Assembly: GCF_001667015.1 (NCBI RefSeq)
Contig: NZ_LZIS01000001.1
Span: forward strand, 163,120-227,119
Length of the DNA: 64,000 bases
Origin: Mycobacterium sp. E3198
Lineage (GTDB): Bacteria; Actinomycetota; Actinomycetes; Mycobacteriales; Mycobacteriaceae
Direction of reading: 5' to 3'
Part shown: one piece after another, positions 42,924 through 53,761 of the stretch
Layout of the letters: the number at the start of each line of letters is the position of its first letter
Position numbering within the stretch: position 1 is the first letter of the stretch
The notes under the pieces: generated by a model
What the model was told of the DNA's origin: nothing
Seen by the model: only the letters and a program-made list of their open reading frames with translations
The model's database searches: none
Position numbers and translations under genes: made by a program

Positions 42924-43643
42924 ATGAGCGTAACAAGCCAGTCCTCCCCGGACAACGCACTAGGCGCCCTCCCCTCGGCACTGTCGATCGCCGAACGGGG
43001 CAGCACGCCGCGCCTGATCGCCAACGCGCTGCGCTCCGCGATCGTCGACGGCACCCTGGCTCCCGGCGCGCCGCTTCGCCAGGACGCCATCGCGCGGCAC
43101 TTCTCGGTCAGCGCGATCCCGGTCCGGGAGGCGCTGCGCCAGCTCGAGAGCGAGGGCTGGGCCAGGGTCGAGATGAACAAGGGCGCCACCGTCGCACCGC
43201 TGTCGGCAGATGAGGCGCGCGAAGTCTATGAGATTCGCGCCGCGCTCGAGGGTCTTGCCCTGGGGCTGGCGATCCCGGCCCACACGCCGGCCTCGCTGGA
43301 GCGCGCCGAGGCGCTGTGCACGGCGGCGGCGGCCGAAACGGAGCCGTCACTGCACGTGGTGCGCAACGAGGCCTTTCACATGAGCCTCTACGAGCCGGCC
43401 GGGCGCCCGCAGCTGTTCGCGATGATCGCGATGCTCCATGAGCGCGGCGAACGCTACCTGCGGCTCAAGTTCGGTCTGCCGTCCCACAAGGGGCAGTCCG
43501 ACCGCGAACACGCGGCGCTGCTCAGCGCGGTGCGCCGGCGCGACGTCGCGCTGGCGCAATCGCTGGTGAGCAAGCACCTACTCGATACCGGAGAATTGCT
43601 GTTTCGCTTCCTTTCCGAGGACGCGAACGGTCGTGTGCCGTAA
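42924..43643 (+). CDS. GntR/FCD family transcriptional regulator
   Basis: A protein of about 239 residues. The winged helix covers about residues 20-85 (TPRLIANALRSAIVDGTLAP, GAPLRQDAIARHFSVSAIPV, REALRQLESEGWARVEMNKG). The FCD ligand domain follows (SADEAREVYEIRAALEGLAL, NEAFHMSLYEPAGRPQLF, DREHAALLSAVRRRDVALAQ), whose Asp/His residues usually bind a metal and an organic acid. ATG 42924 or the GTG directly before it can be the start. Divergent from the MFS transporter, its likely target. Confidence 0.87.
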   Translation: MSVTSQSSPDNALGALPSALSIAERGSTPRLIANALRSAIVDGTLAPGAPLRQDAIARHFSVSAIPVREALRQLESEGWARVEMNKGATVAPLSADEAREVYEIRAALEGLALGLAIPAHTPASLERAEALCTAAAAETEPSLHVVRNEAFHMSLYEPAGRPQLFAMIAMLHERGERYLRLKFGLPSHKGQSDREHAALLSAVRRRDVALAQSLVSKHLLDTGELLFRFLSEDANGRVP

Positions 43644-43664
43644 GGCTTTTAGCGCGCCGGTCGG

Positions 43665-43895
43665 CTAACGCGGATTTCGCCGTCGGGCCACCGTCGGGCG
43701 AAGGCTCGCCACGGCGGTAAACCCCTCGGTGTCGTCGAAAAATGCCCACTGCCCGTCGTCGTCGACCTCCATGCGCCAGCCCAGCTCGGAACTGCCGATG
43801 GATTCGGTGAACCACGCGTGAGCGTCCTCGGCGCGATCAAAGGTCCTTGTCGCCACGATCTGGCCGTGTGGATCGACAATTCGAAACGTGGCCAT
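43665..43895 (-). CDS. Small hypothetical protein (76 aa)
   Basis: A 76-residue protein: MATFRIVDPHGQIVATRTFD, then RAEDAHAWFTESIGSSELGW and RMEVDDDGQWAFFDDTEG, ending in a basic tail (TVARRRNPR). The alternation suggests a small alpha/beta domain. No family was recognised. It lies between the GntR gene (convergent) and htpG. Confidence 0.6.
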   Translation of the reverse strand: MATFRIVDPHGQIVATRTFDRAEDAHAWFTESIGSSELGWRMEVDDDGQWAFFDDTEGFTAVASLRPTVARRRNPR

Positions 43896-43984
43896 GAGAT
43901 GTGATTATCCCTCGCACCGCGTTTTCAATCACGTGTGTGTTTGCTGTGACCATTGCGCAAATTCGTAATGACGCAGTTGAGCGC

Positions 43985-45916
<1,932 letters not shown>

Positions 45917-46008
45917 GACATTCCCTACGTTCCCGTCCTGGACATGACGTCTCAAATTTACCGAGATGCGCATGGTCGACGCGCAGGGGCTGGCCCTACC
46001 CTGAACCC

Positions 46009-46641
46009 ATGACCGTTGCCCAACGCGAACGAGCCGCCCTCGTCGACACCATGCGCGCCGTCGGGCCGGACGCGCCCACCCTGTGCGAAGGCTGGACGGC
46101 CCGAGACCTGGCGGCGCATCTGGTGATTCGGGAGTACCGCCCCGACGCCGCGCCGGGCATCCTGATCCCGTTTTTCGCCTCCCATACCGCCAAGGTGCAG
46201 GACGAAGTGGCCGGTAAGAACGATTGGGACGAGCTGCTGGGAAAGGTCGCGTCCGGTCCGCCGGTCTACTCGCCGTTCAAGCTGCTCGACCCGGTGGCCA
46301 ACGTCGCCGAGATGTTCATCCACCACGAGGATGTGCGCCGCGCGCAGCCGGACTGGGAGCCGCGAGTGCTCGAGCAGGGGCTGTGCCGGTCGCTGCGCCA
46401 CACGCTGTCCCTGATGGCCCGCCTGACGCTGGCGAAGGTCCCCGGGCGGGTGGCGCTGCGCATCCCGGAGGGAAAGACGGTGCTGACCGCCGGCTCCGGC
46501 AAGTTCCACGGCACGACGGTCGTGGTCACCGGCGCGCCCGAGGAGCTGCTGCTGTTCTCCGTCGGCCGGGAGGCGCGGGTCGAGTTCGACGGCGAAGCGG
46601 CAGCGGTGCAGGCGGTGCGCGACGCGCCGAAGGGGTTGTAG
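46009..46641 (+). CDS. TIGR03085 family metal-binding protein
   Basis: A 210-residue protein of the maleylpyruvate isomerase/DinB-like fold. The start MTVAQRERAALVDTMRAVGP is typical, followed by LCEGWTARDLAAHLVIREYR, with the first metal-binding His, and MFIHHEDVRRAQPDWEPR, with the second His pair. The function is unknown; family members are thought to use mycothiol. Divergent from htpG with 92 bp between them. Confidence 0.82.
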   Translation: MTVAQRERAALVDTMRAVGPDAPTLCEGWTARDLAAHLVIREYRPDAAPGILIPFFASHTAKVQDEVAGKNDWDELLGKVASGPPVYSPFKLLDPVANVAEMFIHHEDVRRAQPDWEPRVLEQGLCRSLRHTLSLMARLTLAKVPGRVALRIPEGKTVLTAGSGKFHGTTVVVTGAPEELLLFSVGREARVEFDGEAAAVQAVRDAPKGL

Positions 46642-46649
46642 GCGCGGTT

Positions 46650-48167
46650 TCAGCCGAAGGTCTCGCGCAGGTCTTTCTTGATGACCTTGCCGAATTGGTT
46701 ACGCGGCAGCGCATCGACGATCACCAGGCGCTCGGGGTGCTTGTAGCGGCTCAGTCCCTGCGAACGACAATGCTGCACTAGGGATTCCAGCGACACTTCC
46801 CCACCCGGCACGCGCACCACGACGGCGCAGACCCGCTCGCCGGTGCGCGGGTCGGGCACCCCGATGACCGCGATGTCGGCGACACCGGGATGGGTGGCCA
46901 GCGCGTTCTCCACTTCGAGGGCCGAGACGTTTTCGGCGTTGCGGATGATGGCGTCCTTGATCCGGCCGGTGACGCGGACATTGCCGTCGGCATCGATCGT
47001 CCCGACGTCGCCGGTGCGCAGCCAGCCGTCGGCGTCGAACGCGTCGGCGTCCAGGGCGGGGTCGGCGTAGCCGAGGAAGCATTGGGGTCCCTTGAGCCGC
47101 AGCTCGCCGTCGACCACCCGGACGCTCACGCCCGGTCCCGGCGTGCCGACGGTGTGGTCCAGCACCTCCGGCGCGTCGGTCAGCGACGGCGAGGTGGCCA
47201 CCGGAAATTCGGTGAGCCCCCACGCGTTGGCGATTCCGGGCACGCCGAAGGTTTCGCGGATCTGGTGCCCCAATTCGGCGGTGATGGGCGCCCCGCCGGC
47301 CAGACCGCCCCGCACCGACGGGAACAGCGGCTCGTCCCCGTGTTTCCGTTGCGCCTCGAGGAACGCCAGGAAGAACGGCGTCGCCATGCCCAGGAAGGTC
47401 GGGTTGTGCGCGGCGATGGCCAGCGGCGTGGTGGCCGGGTCGAACACCTCGAACAGCGCCAACCGCATGCCGGTCAACAGGCCGACGGCCAGCATCACCG
47501 CGCCACCGATGTGGGCGATGGGAAAGGCGACGGGATCCACGTCGCCGGCGGCGATCCCCATCTTGTCCACCAGGCCGGCCGCCGGGGCCAGCACCGACGC
47601 GTCGGCATGACGGATCCCCTTGGGGGACGCCGTGGTCCCCGACGAGTAGTAGATCCATCGCGTGTCCCTGGTGGGCCCCGGCGGCGGGCCGAGGGCCTCG
47701 GCGCCGGCGCGGGGCAGCCGAATCTCGTTGCCCGCCGGCGGCGTGGCCAGGTCGACGGCGATGACCTCGAAGCCCCGCTGCGCGGCCAACGTCCGCGCCA
47801 GCCCACCGTAATCGAATCCGTGCCAAAACTCAGGCACCACAAGGAATTCCGAGGAGAGCTGTGCGGTGATGAAGCCGACCTCGTGCTCGCGCAGTATCGG
47901 GATGATCGGGTTTTGGACGGCGCCGAGCCGCGCCAGCGCCGCCATGACGACCGCGGCTTCGATCGTGGTCGGCAGTTGCCACGACACGACGGTCCCCGCG
48001 CCTATCCCCCGTCGGGCGAACGCGGCGGCGGTCGCGCACGCCGTGTCGTGGAATTGCCGTGCCGTCAGGCTGCGTCCGTGCTCATCGGCGAGCAGCGGCC
48101 GGTCCGACCCGCGCTGCGCCGCTTCGGCGATCAGACCCCAATAGGTGGCGTCGCGCCGGAGCGTCAT
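46650..48167 (-). CDS. Acyl-CoA synthetase (FadD-type AMP-binding enzyme)
   Basis: A 505-residue adenylate-forming enzyme. IYYSSGTTASPKGIRHADAS is the P-loop-like motif, AWGLTEFPVATSPS the aromatic-substrate motif region, WLRTGDVGTIDADGNVRVTG the hinge-Asp motif, and RNQFGKVIKKDLRE carries the catalytic C-terminal lysine. It activates a carboxylic acid to the CoA thioester. ATG 48167 overlaps the upstream thioesterase-like gene by four bases, giving a coupled activation/hydrolysis pair. The substrate class, fatty or cyclic acid, is unknown. Confidence 0.88.
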   Translation of the reverse strand: MTLRRDATYWGLIAEAAQRGSDRPLLADEHGRSLTARQFHDTACATAAAFARRGIGAGTVVSWQLPTTIEAAVVMAALARLGAVQNPIIPILREHEVGFITAQLSSEFLVVPEFWHGFDYGGLARTLAAQRGFEVIAVDLATPPAGNEIRLPRAGAEALGPPPGPTRDTRWIYYSSGTTASPKGIRHADASVLAPAAGLVDKMGIAAGDVDPVAFPIAHIGGAVMLAVGLLTGMRLALFEVFDPATTPLAIAAHNPTFLGMATPFFLAFLEAQRKHGDEPLFPSVRGGLAGGAPITAELGHQIRETFGVPGIANAWGLTEFPVATSPSLTDAPEVLDHTVGTPGPGVSVRVVDGELRLKGPQCFLGYADPALDADAFDADGWLRTGDVGTIDADGNVRVTGRIKDAIIRNAENVSALEVENALATHPGVADIAVIGVPDPRTGERVCAVVVRVPGGEVSLESLVQHCRSQGLSRYKHPERLVIVDALPRNQFGKVIKKDLRETFG

Positions 48168-49033
48168 CCGCCCGGCGGCTTGGAGATCGGCCGGAATCCC
48201 GAGTGCGCGATCGCGACGGACACGGAGCTGCCGATGGGGCCCGCCCGGTCGACCAGCACGGCCGAACCGGTGGCCACCCCGTCGTGGCTGTGATGCGTGA
48301 GCGAGGACAGACCGATGTACGGCCCTTGCGGCAACCTTGTCAGCGTCAGGGTGTAGTCGACGTTGATGAACTGCAAACCGTTTGTGCCCCAATTGGCGAG
48401 CGAGGCCGTGATGTCGGCGCCCATCGCCGCGCGGGTGAACGGGCTGAGCGGTTCACGGTCGATCAGCGAGCGCGTCTCGTACAACCAGGTGTGTTTGGGT
48501 CCGAAGGTATCCGCCCAGTCGGGATCGGGATTCTGAATTTCGGTGCCCCAGCCGTAGGTCCGCATGAAAAGCGACGGTTGGGCCCCGTCGTCGATGGGTA
48601 GCGGCGGCATCAGGACCGGCGGCGACCACACGTCGCCTTGGGGTTGCGGCCCGCGCCGCAGAAACAGCGCGCTGCCCCGCGCGACGGGTGCGCCGCGCTG
48701 GGTGAGCACCGCCTCGACGAGCCGCAGCCGCCGGCGGTCGTGGTGCACCTGCGTGTGCACCTCGATCGGTTCCAGCGCGGTGGGTGCGGGCAGGTCGACG
48801 GTCAGGCGCGCGGGTTGCAGTTCCGGGTCGTCGACGGCGCGTTCGACCGCCCAGCCCAGCAGGCCGCCCACCACGTGTCCGCTGAGCGACGGGCCCCAAC
48901 CACCGCGTGCGATTTCGTTTGGCACGAAACGGTTTTCGTCGCGCAGAAAGTAGGGCAGCTGCGCGGCCGAATCCACGGCATCCGGCGCGATCTTTGTCTC
49001 GGTCAATGGACGACTCTTTCGGTGGGATGGCAA
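48164..49033 (-). CDS. Acyl-CoA thioesterase family protein (TesB-like)
   Basis: A 289-residue protein with two hot-dog-like halves. The first has NEIARGGWGPSLSGHVVGGL and RLTVDLPAPTALEPIEVHTQ; the second has GADITASLANWGTNGLQFIN, VDYTLTLTRLPQGPYIGLSS and LTHHSHDGVATGSAVLVDRA. The SxSGxxVxG and D-x-A-S patterns fit the acyl-CoA thioesterase II/4HBT_3 family. It hydrolyses acyl-CoA. It is coupled to the FadD gene. ATG 49033 is used; a TTG at 49006 (LTETKIAPD) is possible. Confidence 0.75.
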   Translation of the reverse strand: MPSHRKSRPLTETKIAPDAVDSAAQLPYFLRDENRFVPNEIARGGWGPSLSGHVVGGLLGWAVERAVDDPELQPARLTVDLPAPTALEPIEVHTQVHHDRRRLRLVEAVLTQRGAPVARGSALFLRRGPQPQGDVWSPPVLMPPLPIDDGAQPSLFMRTYGWGTEIQNPDPDWADTFGPKHTWLYETRSLIDREPLSPFTRAAMGADITASLANWGTNGLQFINVDYTLTLTRLPQGPYIGLSSLTHHSHDGVATGSAVLVDRAGPIGSSVSVAIAHSGFRPISKPPGG

Positions 49034-49091
49034 CGGTAGATATTACAGTTTCCGTTCCAGTCCCGGTTCCCGGCGGCGTCCACCGGGCCGA

Positions 49092-49814
49092 TCAGGCGAT
49101 CGCGGCGCCCACCAGATGACCGATCGCGTAGGTCACCGCCAACGCAAGCCCGCCGCCGATGACGTTGCGCAGCACCGCCCGGCCCTGCGGTGCACCGCCC
49201 AATCCCGCGGACACGGCCCCGGTGAGCACCAGGGCCAGCAGGACGGCCACCACGGTGGCCGGGATTCGCCACGCCGCCGGGGGCGCGAGGATCACGATCA
49301 ACGGCAACAAGGCACCGACCGTGAACGACAGCGCCGACGACATCGCCGCCTGCCACGGGTTGGTCAGCTCGTCGGGATCGATACCCAGCTCGACCTCGGC
49401 GTGGGCGAGGAACGGATTGTGGTCGGTGAGCTCTTCGGCCACGGTGCGCGCGGTCGCCGGCGACAGGCCCTTGCCTTCGTACAGCGTGGCGAGCTCGTCC
49501 AATTCTGCGACCGGGTCGTCGCGCAACTCCTGAAGTTCCTTGGTCAACAGCGCCTGTTCGGTGTCGCGCTGGGTGCTGACCGAGACGTATTCACCCAGGG
49601 CCATCGACACGGCCCCGGCCGCCAGGCCGGCGATTCCGGCGGTCAGGATCGGGCCGCGGTCCACCGTCGCGGCCGCGACGCCCACCACGATGCCCGCCGT
49701 GGAGACGATGCCGTCGTTGGCGCCGAGCACCCCGGCGCGCAGCCAGTTGAGCTTCGAGGAGACCGATCCCACGTGGGGTTCGGCCGGATGGGAAGTTTCC
49801 GACACGACCGACAC
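49092..49814 (-). CDS. VIT1/CCC1-family iron/manganese transporter
   Basis: A 240-residue membrane protein of the vacuolar iron transporter family. LNWLRAGVLGANDGIVSTAG is the diagnostic TM1 signature and AAGAVSMALGEYVSVSTQRD the TM2 motif, followed by a soluble helical segment rich in Glu (the metal-binding domain) and three more helices (SALSFTVGALLPLIVILAPP onward). It moves Fe(II) or Mn(II) out of the cytoplasm. An upstream pair of GGCTTGCC repeats may be regulatory. Confidence 0.88.
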   Translation of the reverse strand: MSVVSETSHPAEPHVGSVSSKLNWLRAGVLGANDGIVSTAGIVVGVAAATVDRGPILTAGIAGLAAGAVSMALGEYVSVSTQRDTEQALLTKELQELRDDPVAELDELATLYEGKGLSPATARTVAEELTDHNPFLAHAEVELGIDPDELTNPWQAAMSSALSFTVGALLPLIVILAPPAAWRIPATVVAVLLALVLTGAVSAGLGGAPQGRAVLRNVIGGGLALAVTYAIGHLVGAAIA

Positions 49815-49850
49815 GATATACCGAGAAAACGTATTCTACCAGCCAATATA

Positions 49851-49878
49851 GGCTTGCCGAAGCGAGCGCAGGCTTGCC
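49851..49878. repeat. Direct repeat GGCTTGCC upstream of the VIT1-type gene
   Basis: GGCTTGCC occurs at about 49851-49858 and again about 20 bases on (49871-49878), two helical turns apart. The second lies in AGGCTTGCCT, a near palindrome. Location in the upstream region of a metal transporter suggests a regulator site, but it does not match the IdeR box well. Confidence 0.3.
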
Positions 49879-50014
49879 TCATTCGGCGCGCTGGGTGACC
49901 CGCCGCCGCCCAAAAGTTGTCCATGGGCCCGTCACAGCTAATCCATAGACAAGCTATCTAGCGTGTGGGTTGTTGGGGGGTTCTAGGAACTCACTTTTAG
50001 ACAGGTGACTCACT

Positions 50015-50635
50015 ATGAAATTGAAACAATTTATTGCGGGGGGAACCATCGCAGGCGCTCTCGGTGCCGCCGCATTGGGCATGGGCGCCGGTTCGGCGTT
50101 CGCCGCACCGGGACCGCCGCCGGCCCCCGGTAACCATGGCGCCCCGGCGCCCGGGGATCACCGCCCGGCCGGACCGAACGACCCGGGCGGCCCGGGTGGC
50201 CCCGGTGGGCCCGGTGGACCCGGCAATCCTGGTGGGCCCCCCGGTGGACCGGGCGGGCCCGGTCACCCGGGCGGACCCGGCGGTCCCGGTGGGCCCGGCG
50301 GCCCGGGCGGACCTCCGCCCGACCATCCCGGTGGCCCCGGCGGACCGGGCGGTCCCGACCATCCCGGTGGTCCCGGTGGCCCCGGTGGCCCGGGCGGCCC
50401 TTGGCACGGCGACCCGCAGCGCGGCTACTTCCACGGCGCCCCGTGGGGCGACGGGCCCGGACCCTGGGGCTATGGCGCACCGCCGCGGCCGGCGTGGGAC
50501 AGGCCGCTTCCGCCACCCGGCGGGCGGTGGGGGTATGGCCCCATCAACTACTACGGCTACAACGAGACGCCCGTTTGGGATCCCGGATTCAACCAGTGGG
50601 GCTTCTGGTTCTTCGGGGTCTGGATCCCGCTGTAA
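50015..50635 (+). CDS. Secreted collagen-like Gly/Pro-rich protein
   Basis: A 206-residue exported protein. A Sec signal peptide (KQFIAGGTIAGALGAAALGM, cleavage near AFA-AP at residue ~30) is followed by a Gly-Pro-rich region at about residues 33-130 made of GPGGPGGPG-type triplets, nominally collagen-like (Gly every third residue over long stretches). The C-terminal 70 residues are Trp/Tyr/Gly-rich (WGYGPINYYGYNETPVWDPG, FNQWGFWFFGVWIPL). It may be a surface or wall protein. A strong hairpin follows. Confidence 0.78.
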   Translation: MKLKQFIAGGTIAGALGAAALGMGAGSAFAAPGPPPAPGNHGAPAPGDHRPAGPNDPGGPGGPGGPGGPGNPGGPPGGPGGPGHPGGPGGPGGPGGPGGPPPDHPGGPGGPGGPDHPGGPGGPGGPGGPWHGDPQRGYFHGAPWGDGPGPWGYGAPPRPAWDRPLPPPGGRWGYGPINYYGYNETPVWDPGFNQWGFWFFGVWIPL

Positions 50636-50651
50636 GCAGCCAACCCCCTCG

Positions 50652-50683
50652 ACGCCCGCCTCACCGACCGGTGGGGCGGGCGT
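50652..50683. terminator. Strong GC hairpin between convergent genes
   Basis: ACGCCCGCC-T-CACC (50652-50665), loop GACC, GGTG-G-GGCGGGCGT (50670-50683): a 13-bp stem with one internal unpaired pair. It lies between the collagen-like gene and the convergent LLM gene; a short T-poor tail suggests an L-shaped mycobacterial terminator. Confidence 0.65.
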
Positions 50684-50701
50684 TGGCGGGATCGGTTGCG
50701 T

Positions 50702-51622
50702 CTAGGACACTTTGGGCTTGATCTCCTCGATCACCCACTGGGCATAGTCGAGATATTCGTCGATCCCGCGCACGGCGGGAACCGGCACCGCGCTGAACGT
50801 CACGCCCTGTTCGGCGAGCCAACTGAGGCGATCGATGATCTCCTGGGCGCTCATGCCGGGGCGCGCGTGTGGATCCTTGACGACGCGATGCCCCTCGCCG
50901 ACGCGGTTGGTGCCCAGCCCGTGCATGACCTCGAACGGGCGCCCGTCGTAGGCGGGTTGGCTCTTGATGAACTCGAGGCGCTCGGCGATCTTGTCCGGCG
51001 GGGTCAGGAACGGCCACCAGCCGGAGGCGAATCGTGCAGCGCGCTTGAGGGCGGCGTCGGCGTCACCCCCGATCCACACCGGAAGGTGGGGCTTCTGAAC
51101 GGGTTTCGGCTCGAACACCATGTCGTGGAACGAGACGTATTTCCCTGCAAAACGCGGTGATTCGCTGGTCCACAGCTCGATGATCGCCTCGAGGTATTCG
51201 TCGGCGATGCGGCCGCGTTCCCCGAACGGCACACCGAGGAAGTCGAATTCGCGTTCCAGCCAACCGACTCCGAAGGTGACCATCATGCGCCCGCCACTCA
51301 TCCAGTCGGCCGTCGCCAGCGCCTTGGCGAGCACGATCGGGTGTTGCAGCGGCAGCACCGTGACACACGAATTCAGCCGGATCGTCTCGGTGGCGCCCGC
51401 GATGTAGGCCTGCGCGACGGTCGACTGGAGGTAATGCGGACCGGACAACTCGACGTGGTCGGTGGGGATGACGAAATGCTCGGGGATGGCGATCATGTCG
51501 TAGCCCATCGCCTCGGCGCGCTTGACCATTCGGGTTTGGTCGGCGCCGGTGACGCCCGCTTCCCACGGCTGGGTGATGGCCTTGAGGCGCAGCATGTGCG
51601 GCAGGGGGAAGGCGAATTTCAC
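50702..51622 (-). CDS. LLM class F420-dependent oxidoreductase (TIGR03619 type)
   Basis: A 306-residue luciferase-like oxidoreductase: MIAIPEHFVIPTDHVELSGP, IRLNSCVTVLPLQHPIVLAK, GRMMVTFGVGWLEREFDFLG, PHLPVWIGGDADAALKRAAR. The VGWLxxEF motif is characteristic of TIGR03619 members, thought to use F420. Start GTG 51622 with GAGGAG upstream. It is 28 bp downstream of the methyltransferase genes and could share their transcript. Confidence 0.87.
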   Translation of the reverse strand: MKFAFPLPHMLRLKAITQPWEAGVTGADQTRMVKRAEAMGYDMIAIPEHFVIPTDHVELSGPHYLQSTVAQAYIAGATETIRLNSCVTVLPLQHPIVLAKALATADWMSGGRMMVTFGVGWLEREFDFLGVPFGERGRIADEYLEAIIELWTSESPRFAGKYVSFHDMVFEPKPVQKPHLPVWIGGDADAALKRAARFASGWWPFLTPPDKIAERLEFIKSQPAYDGRPFEVMHGLGTNRVGEGHRVVKDPHARPGMSAQEIIDRLSWLAEQGVTFSAVPVPAVRGIDEYLDYAQWVIEEIKPKVS

Positions 51623-51650
51623 TTGCGCTCCTCGCCTGCTCGGGACTGGG

Positions 51651-52286
51651 CTAACTCTTCGTGCCGACGGTGATCAGATCGGACACGATCCGGGTCCAGA
51701 TCGGCCGCGGAATGCGGTGCTGCTCGCTGACCGTGAACCCGGCGCCCTCGAACAGGCTCCGCATCTCAGCCGGCGACGCATTGTGCTGCGGCTTCCACCG
51801 ATTGGCCGCGGGCGCCTGCAACAGCGACTGCCGGCTGCTCAGGGCCGCCACGGCCGCCAGCCCACCGGGCGCCAGCACGCGGTGGAACTCCCGCAAGGCC
51901 GCCGGCTGGTCGAAGAAGTGGAACGCCGAGGTCGTCACGACGGCGTCGAGCGCCCCGTCGTCGAACGGCAGTTGCTCGGCCGGGCCGCGCAACCACTGCA
52001 CCCGGCCGGATCTGGCGCGGGCCTGGGCGAGCATGCCGTCGGACATGTCGACGCCGTAGATCTCGTCGGGATGGAGTTCACGCTCGATCCGATCGCTGAG
52101 AATGCCGGTGCCGCAGGCGATGTCGGCGATCTTGCCCGCGCCGTGGGCGCGCAGCCGCGCGATCACCTCGTCGTGCGGCGGGCGGTAAACCCATTGCTGA
52201 AGAAACGGGAGGTCATAGGCCGGTGCGAGGAAGCTCCACATCCGGGTGACCGCGTCGTTGAGACCGCGGCGCTGCGCTGCCGTCAT
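51651..52286 (-). CDS. Class I SAM-dependent methyltransferase
   Basis: A 211-residue methyltransferase of the UbiE/methyltransferase-11 type. Motif I is [15 protein letters not shown], then [36 protein letters not shown] and [13 protein letters not shown]. It methylates a small molecule, unknown here. ATG 52286 overlaps the stop of the upstream methyltransferase gene by four bases, so the two are coupled. Confidence 0.85.
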   Translation of the reverse strand: MTAAQRRGLNDAVTRMWSFLAPAYDLPFLQQWVYRPPHDEVIARLRAHGAGKIADIACGTGILSDRIERELHPDEIYGVDMSDGMLAQARARSGRVQWLRGPAEQLPFDDGALDAVVTTSAFHFFDQPAALREFHRVLAPGGLAAVAALSSRQSLLQAPAANRWKPQHNASPAEMRSLFEGAGFTVSEQHRIPRPIWTRIVSDLITVGTKS

Positions 52287-53215
52287 CCGCCCAGTATGGA
52301 CGTGTAATAGATGGTGTCCGCCACCGACACCGAGTCGTCGGTCTGCGGGATCGCCGCGAGGCCGATCTCGGCCAGCAGCTGACTCATCGGGGTGCCGGCC
52401 GTGCGCCACCCCAGCCCTTGCAGGTAGAGCTCGACGTCGTTGCGCTCGCCCTCGAAGCCCAGATCGGCGAACTCCATGTCGAGGCCGTGCTCACGCCATT
52501 TGGCGGCGGCGACGCGCATCATCTCCCGCGCGCGTTCACGGTCCCGATCGGGCGTTTCCGGAACCGCCTCGCAGGCCAGTCGGCTGCCGCCGGCGCTGAG
52601 CGCGGTGACGTTGTCCAGCAAGCGGTCTTGAGCTTCCGGCGGCAGGTAGCCGAAGAGTCCCTCCGCGATCCACGCCGTGGGCCTGCTCGGGTCAAATCCG
52701 GCTTCCTGCAATGCCTTGGGCCAATCGTTTCGTAAATCGATTGCGACGGTGTGTAAGTCGGCCCTCGGGGTTACGCCCAGCCCGGCTAGGGTGGCGGCCT
52801 TGAACTCGATGACCTCCGGTTGGTCGATCTCGAAGAGCGTCACGTCCGCCGGCCAGGCCAGCCGGTAGGCGCGCGCGTCGAGGCCCGACGCAAGGATCAC
52901 GGCCTGGCGGATGCCGGCGTCCATCGCGTTGTGGAAGAACGAGTCGAAAAAGCGGGTGCGCGCGGCCATCGCGTCGGGCATGTGCTCGAGCTTCCAGGTC
53001 GACTCCTCGTGATCGACGTCCGTGGCGCTCAGGTCGCCGTCGACCCATCGCGTGAAGAAATCCACGCCGACCGCGCGGACCAGCGGTTCGGCGAACCGGT
53101 CCTCGATCGGCGGGTTGTCGGCGTTGGTGGCGATCGCCCGGGCTGCCGCGACCATTGTCGCCGTCACTCCCACGCTGGTGGCCAGGTCCCAAGTGTCGTT
53201 GTCCGTGCGTGGCAT
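52283..53215 (-). CDS. TIGR00027-family SAM-dependent methyltransferase
   Basis: A 310-residue methyltransferase of the leucine carboxyl methyltransferase-like family that is greatly expanded in mycobacteria. The N-terminus [20 protein letters not shown] is the family signature, followed by [20 protein letters not shown] (motif I), [20 protein letters not shown], and [20 protein letters not shown]. Members may act on polyketides or lipids. The [20 protein letters not shown] segment is also diagnostic. Start ATG 53215. Confidence 0.9.
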   Translation of the reverse strand: MPRTDNDTWDLATSVGVTATMVAAARAIATNADNPPIEDRFAEPLVRAVGVDFFTRWVDGDLSATDVDHEESTWKLEHMPDAMAARTRFFDSFFHNAMDAGIRQAVILASGLDARAYRLAWPADVTLFEIDQPEVIEFKAATLAGLGVTPRADLHTVAIDLRNDWPKALQEAGFDPSRPTAWIAEGLFGYLPPEAQDRLLDNVTALSAGGSRLACEAVPETPDRDRERAREMMRVAAAKWREHGLDMEFADLGFEGERNDVELYLQGLGWRTAGTPMSQLLAEIGLAAIPQTDDSVSVADTIYYTSILGG

Positions 53216-53339
53216 GCGCCCTGCTCTCCGTGTCGATATCAAGCTTTATTTAGCTAGTATAACGACTGCCGGACGCGGCGGGTTCCCGCGCACTGGTGTG
53301 AGTTCAGGCTGTGAGTCGGCGGCCCACCCTCGCCGTCAA

Positions 53340-53675
53340 CTAGTGGCGGCCGGGACCGCCCGGGCCCGCAGGGCCTCCCGGCCCGCCCGGTCCCCCGGGA
53401 CCACCGGGTCCGCCGGGTCCGCCTGGGCCGCCGGGGCCTCCGGGCCCGTTTGCGGCGGGAAGCACGAACACGCATTGATTCATCTCCACGCTCCACGCCC
53501 AACCAGGGGCGCAAGGGGGCGGATCGTCAGCGCGGCTGATGGCCGGCCCGGCGATGACCATCGCCGGCACCCCGGCCAACGCAAGCGCGAAAGCCCCTAC
53601 CGCGCAACGGGTTCGACTACATCTCGATGCGCTCAGTCTCGATTTGTCCGCGCCCGCCGCGTTTGCCTCGGTCAT
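53340..53675 (-). CDS. Secreted Gly/Pro-rich protein with PGG repeat tail
   Basis: A 111-residue exported protein. A signal-peptide-like hydrophobic segment (CAVGAFALALAGVPAMVIAG) follows 24 polar residues, with cleavage near SRA-DD. The short mature part has a pair of Cys (PPCAPGWAWSVEMNQCVFVL) and a C-terminal run of about 30 residues of GPGGPGG repeats. The repeat resembles that in the protein encoded at 50015-50635. No function known. Confidence 0.65.
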   Translation of the reverse strand: MTEANAAGADKSRLSASRCSRTRCAVGAFALALAGVPAMVIAGPAISRADDPPPCAPGWAWSVEMNQCVFVLPAANGPGGPGGPGGPGGPGGPGGPGGPGGPAGPGGPGRH

Positions 53676-53761
53676 GTCGGTCCTCCTGCCGTATGCCTCG
53701 ATGCGCGCTAAGTACTGATTTAAGCGCTGCGCGGGCTCGTTGACCGGCGTTTTTCCGATTT

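Noticed and set aside
50179..50405. Dense short direct repeats that resemble a tandem array
   Set aside because: They are in-frame Gly/Pro codon repeats of one protein, with no spacers of constant length, so not CRISPR.
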